A stretch of DNA of 64,000 nucleotides from Lachnospiraceae bacterium GAM79 (lineage in GTDB: Bacteria; Bacillota; Clostridia; Lachnospirales; Lachnospiraceae). Shown here piece by piece: positions 63,304 through 64,000 of the stretch; the first letter of the stretch is position 1, and each line of letters opens with the position of its first letter. The stretch spans positions 1,404,501 through 1,468,500 of the forward strand of contig CP085928.1 in the NCBI GenBank assembly GCA_020735665.1. The letters run 5' to 3'. Made by a program: the position numbers and the translations under genes. The notes below the pieces were generated by a model. The model was not told the DNA's origin. It did no database searches and was given only the letters and a program-made list of their open reading frames with translations.

Positions 63304-64000
63304 ATGAAGAAATTATCTACTGCGCAGCTTGCAGATACTATTATAAGACTACGCAAACAACAGCATATGACTCAGGCACAGCTTGCTGCCGAAACCGGAA
63401 TCAACCGTTCCTTAGTTTCACGTATGGAGAAGCAGGATTTTATGCCATCGATCGGACAATTAGAAGCTCTGGGCGATGTGTTGCACTTCGATATCACAGA
63501 ATTATTCATCAGCGACCTACCTGTGAAATATCCTTCTCCATCACCATTAAAGATCGCAATCGCCGGAACCGGCTATGTCGGATTGTCCATTGCCACGCTG
63601 CTTGCACAGCACAATCATGTGACCGCTGTTGACATTATCCCTGAAAAAGTAGACATGATAAACAGACACCAATCCCCGATCCAGGACGAATATATCGAAA
63701 AATATCTGGCTGAAAAAGACTTGGATCTGACTGCCACAACCGATGGAGCTATGGCGTATAAAGATGCAGACTTCGTTGTAATCGCAGCTCCGACCAACTA
63801 TGACAGCACAAGAAATTATTTTGATACATCTGCTGTAGAATCAGTGATCGAGCTCGTTCTGGACGTCAATCCCGATGCCATCATGGTTATCAAATCCACG
63901 ATCCCGGTAGGCTACACAGAATCTGTCCGAAAAAAATACCACACCAGAAATATCCTGTTCAGCCCGGAATTTCTCAGGGAATCAAAGGCTTTATATGACA
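63304..64000 (+). CDS. XRE-type helix-turn-helix fused to UDP-sugar 6-dehydrogenase (partial)
   Basis: A single open frame starts at ATG 63304, with AAGGAG 6 bases upstream, and runs off the window. Residues 8-68 form an XRE/Cro-type DNA-binding domain ([32 protein letters not shown]). From about residue 82 a UDP-glucose/UDP-ManNAc dehydrogenase-type Rossmann domain follows ([20 protein letters not shown], later [35 protein letters not shown]). The enzyme oxidises UDP-sugars for capsule or exopolysaccharide. The fusion reads through with no stop or frameshift and suggests that the enzyme may also regulate. The gap 62974-63303 upstream is AT-rich with one small CCGAT/ATCGG hairpin (63240-63254). 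Confidence 0.85.
   Translation, partial: MKKLSTAQLADTIIRLRKQQHMTQAQLAAETGINRSLVSRMEKQDFMPSIGQLEALGDVLHFDITELFISDLPVKYPSPSPLKIAIAGTGYVGLSIATLLAQHNHVTAVDIIPEKVDMINRHQSPIQDEYIEKYLAEKDLDLTATTDGAMAYKDADFVVIAAPTNYDSTRNYFDTSAVESVIELVLDVNPDAIMVIKSTIPVGYTESVRKKYHTRNILFSPEFLRESKALYD

Overview
The window comes from a low-GC, spore-forming member of the Clostridia, most likely a Lachnospiraceae gut anaerobe (Coprococcus-like at best; the genus is a guess). The grounds are a complete spoIIIAA-AH operon, a nusB-xseA-xseB-ispA-dxs-tlyA-nadK-argR-recN-spoIVB cluster in typical clostridial order, tandem Lys-rich Ig-like (BIG2) surface proteins, and strong AGGAGG ribosome sites. I see no prophage, transposase, CRISPR array or rRNA.

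Layout. 1-3412: a partial HlyD-type adaptor, tRNA-Leu(AAG) and the infC-rpmI-rplT operon with its leader. 3441-12676: one long minus-strand series (polysaccharide deacetylase, folC, HD protein, folP, folB-folK fusion, pheA, ppx, ppk). 12793-19551: a lipoprotein, small membrane proteins, amt-glnK, a PutP symporter and an HD phosphohydrolase. 19555-28871: a molybdenum island. A purine permease and a three-subunit molybdenum hydroxylase diverge from a BtuCD/Mol-type ABC importer, a ModE-like repressor and an NTPase-MocA fusion, and a ModE-like operator overlaps one promoter. 28944-31830: MATE and NSS transporters. 31936-42054: the recN/dxs/nusB housekeeping cluster. 42722-49836: three paralogous BIG2 surface proteins. 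50525-56064: spoIIIA. 56087-57685: Rrf2 regulator and two unannotated small peptides. 57871-64000: a lipoprotein, a second MATE pump, an LRR/CAP surface protein and the start of an XRE-UDP-sugar dehydrogenase fusion.

The most unusual content is between genes. Two families of compact structured elements recur: family A (six copies) and family B (four copies plus a fragment). Every copy has a conserved core flanked by long inverted arms that are mostly unique to that copy. Family A cores keep a GNRA-capped mini-hairpin (GAAA, GAGA, GCAA, GGAA) and helices with compensatory changes. Family B cores keep a UNCG tetraloop (UACG, UGCG, UUCG) and several helices with compensatory double changes. Such covariation points to selected RNA, or single-stranded DNA, structure. 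Several family A copies sit exactly in the loop of a rho-independent terminator hairpin, as if the element targets terminator loops. I do not recognise either family.

A second candidate novelty is a 34-residue peptide gene at 57484-57588 with five consecutive cysteines and its own consensus promoter, perfect ribosome site and terminator.
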